From Lachnospiraceae bacterium (lineage in GTDB: Bacteria > Bacillota > Clostridia > Lachnospirales > Lachnospiraceae): DNA of 9,233 bases. The stretch is taken from contig DPZM01000077.1 in assembly GCA_003535955.1 (NCBI GenBank), forward strand, positions 1 to 9,233, read 5' to 3'. The notes under the pieces are model-generated. The model was not told the origin of the DNA. It did not search any database and saw only the letters and a list, made by a program, of their open reading frames with translations. The stretch's first letter is position 1. Every line of letters starts with the position of its first letter. This document shows, piece after piece, positions 6,793 to 9,233 of the stretch. The position numbers and the translations under genes are program-made.

Positions 6793-6821
6793 TTGTAATT
6801 CGGTTTCGATTGTACTATAAT
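6793..6821 (+). promoter_or_regulatory. lepB promoter
   Basis: TTGTAA (6793-6798) and a perfect TATAAT (6816-6821) are 17 bases apart, a strong housekeeping-sigma promoter. Transcription would start near 6828, leaving about 52 bases before the lepB ATG. In that leader GCGTGT (6829-6834) can pair with ACACGC (6862-6867), which ends just before the GGAGG ribosome site. The element occupies the same DNA as the opposing MBOAT promoter. Confidence 0.8.
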
Positions 6822-6837
6822 GGGCCTAGCGTGTCAA
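6809..6837 (-). promoter_or_regulatory. MBOAT-SGNH operon promoter
   Basis: On the minus strand a consensus TTGACA (6832-6837) and TACAAT (6809-6814) are exactly 17 bases apart. The start site would be near 6803, about 28 bases before the MBOAT ATG. Its -10 lies one base from the lepB -10, and the two elements overlap for 13 bases (6809-6821). Confidence 0.82.
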
Positions 6838-6879
6838 TTAACGGAAATGCTATCAGAAGAAACACGCCGGAGGTAATGA

Positions 6880-7419
6880 ATGAGTCAGAAAATGGCTAAG
6901 ACGCAGATCAAGTACGAGATAATGGAATGGATCCTTATCCTTGAGATCGCGGTAGCTATCGCTGTTGTGGTCAATATGTTCCTTATCGTAAATGCCGTGA
7001 TCCCTTCAGCCTCCATGGAAACAACCATCATGACCGGTGACCGCATCTTCGGCAACCGGCTGGCCTATAAGAATCATGATCCCAAGCGCGGGGATATCGT
7101 GATCTTTAAGTTCCCCGACGATGAGTCCCAGCTCTTTATCAAGCGTATCATAGGCCTTCCGGGCGAAACCCTTGAGGTTATCGACGGCAAGGTATATATA
7201 AACGGGGATGACACACCCCTCGATGAGCCCTATATAAAAGTGGATGCCATCGGCGACTACGGTCCCGTAACGATACCGGAGAATTCTTATTTCATGATGG
7301 GTGACAACAGGAATTACTCAGCCGACTCACGTTTCTGGGTTCATCCCTTTGTTGCAAGGAACAAGATCCTCGGCAAGGCCGTATTCCGTTACTACCGGCA
7401 GATCGGACCCATTAAATGA
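6880..7419 (+). CDS. lepB: Signal peptidase I
   Basis: A 179-residue type I signal peptidase (S26 family), which cleaves signal peptides from exported proteins on the outer face of the membrane. One N-terminal membrane span (about 15-40) places the catalytic domain outside, as in small Gram-positive Sip enzymes. Catalytic Ser is S45 in IPSASMETT (the usual form is PSGSMxPT, so A44 and T48 are mild variants), and catalytic Lys is K88 in FIKRIIGLPGE. The conserved box GDNRNYSADSR (141-151) and a final glycine-containing strand are present. The ATG at 6880 follows GGAGG (6869-6873) at six bases; an overlapping ATG at 6876 is out of frame. The gene has its own strong promoter, is divergent from the MBOAT operon and convergent with lgt. 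Its TGA stop lies inside palindromic repeat copy B. Product assignment is firm; paralogues elsewhere are possible. Confidence 0.95.
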   Translation: MSQKMAKTQIKYEIMEWILILEIAVAIAVVVNMFLIVNAVIPSASMETTIMTGDRIFGNRLAYKNHDPKRGDIVIFKFPDDESQLFIKRIIGLPGETLEVIDGKVYINGDDTPLDEPYIKVDAIGDYGPVTIPENSYFMMGDNRNYSADSRFWVHPFVARNKILGKAVFRYYRQIGPIK

Positions 7420-7448
7420 AACGGGGAACCGTCCCCTTGTTTCATTTA
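7413..7448. repeat. Palindromic repeat copy B carrying the stop codons of lepB and lgt
   Basis: The arms TAAATGAAAC (7413-7422) and GTTTCATTTA (7439-7448) are perfect reverse complements. Inside, GGGGA (7423-7427) pairs with TCCCC (7432-7436), leaving the ACCG tetraloop, and two unpaired T bases (7437-7438) sit on the right side. The lepB stop TGA is 7417-7419 in the left arm and the lgt stop TGA is 7442-7444 in the right arm. The core GGAACCGTCCCC is shared with copy A (692-703) and, inverted with one change, with copy C near 9213. It probably also acts as a bidirectional transcript end. Confidence 0.8.
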
Positions 7449-8209
7449 TATTCAGTTTCCAGCTTCTTCTTATTAACGACGTATAAGTATCCCGCCGCAA
7501 ATATTACCATAAATATCGATATGAACTGTGAGGTCGACAAGTTACCCACGGTTCCCCTGTCAAGGTCACCCCTGAATATCTCGATCACAAACCTTCCCAC
7601 ACCGTAGAGCATAAGGTACAGTCCCGAAACCGTACCCCTGTACTTAACCTTTCTCTGTATTGCAAACAGGAATGCGGCAGCACAGAGGTCAAAGGCCGCG
7701 GAGATCGGCTGCGTGGGAACAAGCGGTACTCCCGTAGGCGCAAGGCAGTGGGGATCGGTAAAGGTGACGGAAAAAGCCGATGTTGTTGGACGTCCGTGGC
7801 AGCAGCCCGCCATAAAGCAGCCTATACGACCAAATCCCTGGTTTATCATTACCGCGGGCGACATCATGTCCATGTATGATAAAAACGAGAGTTTCTTGAT
7901 CTTACAGTATACAAATATCGAGAAAATCCCGACGATTATACCCCCGTATACCACAAAACCTTCCGAGCCCAGGTGCCTGAGCGGATCCTGCAGAAAGAGC
8001 TTAAAATTCACAATTAAATAAAGGAGCTTACCTCCCATGAATCCAAATACCAGAAGGCAGATGGCTATATTGGTAAAGTGATCATCCGAAAGTCCCAGCT
8101 TCCTGGTCCTATAGCCTCCTATAATGACTGCCAGAATAAAGCCGATACCTATCATAAGTCCGTAGCCGTGTACGGTGAAGCTGCCTATTGTAAATAAATC
8201 GATTGCCAT
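7442..8209 (-). CDS. lgt: Prolipoprotein diacylglyceryl transferase (Lgt), cysteine-rich variant
   Basis: A 255-residue multi-span membrane enzyme that moves diacylglyceryl from phosphatidylglycerol to the lipobox cysteine of prolipoproteins, the first step of lipoprotein maturation. I choose ATG 8209 (MAIDLFT) because GAGGTG (8214-8219) is four bases upstream; the ATG at 8221 overlaps that site. Motifs: VHGYGLMIGIGF (13-24, with the conserved Tyr at 16), FVVYGGIIVG (85-94), GRIGCFMAGCCHGR (127-140) and GRFVIEIFRGD (205-215, R213). In the signature loop, Asn and Glu positions of E. coli Lgt are Cys here (C131, C136); from memory this GCFxAGCC pattern is common in clostridial homologues, so the Lgt call stands. 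The gene begins 24 bases after argC, apparently in one operon, and its stop lies inside repeat B. Confidence 0.9.
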   Translation of the reverse strand: MAIDLFTIGSFTVHGYGLMIGIGFILAVIIGGYRTRKLGLSDDHFTNIAICLLVFGFMGGKLLYLIVNFKLFLQDPLRHLGSEGFVVYGGIIVGIFSIFVYCKIKKLSFLSYMDMMSPAVMINQGFGRIGCFMAGCCHGRPTTSAFSVTFTDPHCLAPTGVPLVPTQPISAAFDLCAAAFLFAIQRKVKYRGTVSGLYLMLYGVGRFVIEIFRGDLDRGTVGNLSTSQFISIFMVIFAAGYLYVVNKKKLETEYK

Positions 8210-8233
8210 ATTACACCTCATCAGGTTCCATAT

Positions 8234-9187
8234 CTATATGTTCAGTCCGGTTGCCTCATCAATTCCCATTACTATGTTCATGCACTGGATAGCTGCGCCC
8301 GATGCGCCCTTGCCCAGATTATCAAAGCTTGCATTCAAAAGCAGGCGGTCGTCATTACCTGTAACGTAAATGCAGGCATCATCGCGTCCCGACATATCAC
8401 CCGCCGACAGGAAGCCTCCCATCTTTGCCTCAGCTCCGAAGGGCATGACTTTGATAAACTTCTCATCTTTATAATAAGCAGCCAGGATATCCCGAAGCTC
8501 CCCCGGACTTACCTTCTTATTAAGCAGGTATCCGTAAAGGGGAAGGGTTACGATCATGCCGGAATAATAATCATCAACAACCGGTGTAAAGATCGGCTCC
8601 CTTACAAGGCCGCAAATTGCCTTCATCTCCTTAAGGTGCTTGTGCTGCTGGGAAAGAGCATAGGGTCTTGGCGCATTGTAGTCCTTAGGCTTATCACCCT
8701 CGTAGACTGCGATGGCCTTCTTGCCCGCTCCGCTGTAACCGGAAAGCGCACTGACTGTCAGGGGATAATCAGTCGTGATGATCCCCTCCCTTATCAGGGG
8801 ATAGGCCATCATAATAAATCCGGATGCATAGCAGCCCGGACCCGCTATCCTCCTGGAAGTCCTTATCCTCTCACGAAACCTTGGTGAGAGCTCCGGTATC
8901 CCGTAGGCCCAGCCCTCTTGTGTCCTGTGGGCTGTCGAAGTATCGATAATGACTGTCCTGTCATTTGCAGGATCCATCAGGGACACTGCCTCCCTTGCCG
9001 CATCATCCGGCAGGCACAAAAAGGCAATGTCGGCTTCATTTAAGAACTTCTTCCTTACATCATTGTCCTTGCGTGATTCTTCCGGGATCCTTATAAGCTC
9101 AATATCATCCCTTCCCGCAAAACGCTCATTTATCCTAAGGCCGGTCGTTCCGGCGCTTCCGTCAATATATACCTTGGGTTTGTTCAT
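8234..9187 (-). CDS. argC: N-acetyl-gamma-glutamyl-phosphate reductase, type 2
   Basis: A 317-residue cytosolic enzyme of arginine biosynthesis that reduces N-acetylglutamyl 5-phosphate to N-acetylglutamate 5-semialdehyde with NADPH. The length fits the short type-2 ArgC form (about 310-320, versus about 345 for type 1). The nucleotide-binding loop is GSAGTTG (10-16), the catalytic cysteine is C119 in AGPGCYASG, and SGYSGAGK (149-156), QQHKH (180-184) and DNLGKGASGAAIQ near the C-terminus are family signatures. The ATG at 9187 has AAAGGA (9195-9200) seven bases upstream. It stops with TAG at 8234, 24 bases before lgt, so the two are likely co-transcribed. Other arg genes, if clustered, would lie beyond the right edge. 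No promoter is visible in the 46 bases available, which are mostly occupied by repeat copy C. Confidence 0.94.
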   Translation of the reverse strand: MNKPKVYIDGSAGTTGLRINERFAGRDDIELIRIPEESRKDNDVRKKFLNEADIAFLCLPDDAAREAVSLMDPANDRTVIIDTSTAHRTQEGWAYGIPELSPRFRERIRTSRRIAGPGCYASGFIMMAYPLIREGIITTDYPLTVSALSGYSGAGKKAIAVYEGDKPKDYNAPRPYALSQQHKHLKEMKAICGLVREPIFTPVVDDYYSGMIVTLPLYGYLLNKKVSPGELRDILAAYYKDEKFIKVMPFGAEAKMGGFLSAGDMSGRDDACIYVTGNDDRLLLNASFDNLGKGASGAAIQCMNIVMGIDEATGLNI

Positions 9188-9205
9188 ATTCTTTTCCTTT
9201 CTTTT

Positions 9206-9233
9206 GTGCCACGGGGACGGTTCTTGCGTGCCA
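9206..9233. repeat. Repeat copy C, cut by the window edge
   Basis: GTGCCA (9206-9211) and GTGCCA (9228-9233) flank a CGGGGACGGTTCTTGC segment. The core GGGGACGGTTC is the same as in copies A and B, in inverted orientation relative to their GGAACCGTCCCC strand. A partner arm may lie beyond the edge. It sits 19 bases upstream of the argC start, so it is probably in the 5' untranslated region or at the promoter of argC rather than at a gene end, unless an unseen gene ends just outside. Confidence 0.65.

Noticed and set aside
7301..7607. Short plus-strand frames spanning the lepB-lgt junction
   Set aside because: They overlap the real lepB end, the palindrome and the lgt coding region in other frames and have no motif.
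8210..8221. Upstream ATG adding MRCN to Lgt
   Set aside because: It overlaps the GAGGTG site that properly spaces the ATG at 8209.
1..9233. CRISPR array, phage, defence or toxin-antitoxin system, tRNA or rRNA
   Set aside because: No regularly spaced repeats, integrase, nuclease or toxin families, or structured RNA genes were seen; the gene content is ordinary chromosomal housekeeping and envelope functions.

Overview
This looks like a core-type chromosomal segment from a Gram-positive bacterium of the class Clostridia, most likely a Lachnospiraceae-like lineage. The reasons are the AGGAGG-type ribosome sites, SigA-like promoters, a CarD-family regulator, a YerB/DUF3048 lipoprotein, a short type-2 ArgC, a single-span Gram-positive signal peptidase I and a cysteine-rich Lgt. 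GC looks moderate (mid-40s percent by eye). The lineage is an inference; there is no rRNA or other marker to settle it.

Layout from left to right: the 3' end of clpB (+, cut by the window start); an imperfect hairpin repeat; a CbbX/SpoVK-like AAA+ ATPase with a TerB-like N-terminus (-); a 331-base divergent regulatory gap with a perfect palindrome, repeated GTCATA half-sites and a stem-loop in the leader of the next gene; a CarD-family regulator (+) ending inside a bidirectional terminator; a DUF3048 lipoprotein (-); an SGNH-fold protein and an AlgI-like MBOAT acyltransferase (-, transcribed MBOAT first); two interlocked divergent promoters; signal peptidase I lepB (+); a palindromic repeat that supplies the stop codons of both lepB and the convergent lgt; lgt and argC (- operon); and a third copy of the repeat at the right edge.

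Functionally the window joins proteostasis (ClpB, the AAA+ protein), transcription (CarD) and envelope biogenesis: LepB and Lgt process exported proteins and lipoproteins, DUF3048 is a predicted Lgt client, and the MBOAT/SGNH pair probably O-acylates an envelope or extracellular polysaccharide. ArgC is the only biosynthetic enzyme.

I see no defence island, CRISPR array, phage, integrase or transposase gene. The most interesting signals are not protein families. They are the dispersed GGGGACGGTTC palindromes at three gene ends, the symmetric stop-codon arrangement between lepB and lgt, the interlocked lepB/MBOAT promoters, and the AAA/CarD regulatory gap. The substituted active-site motif of Lgt is also worth a look.
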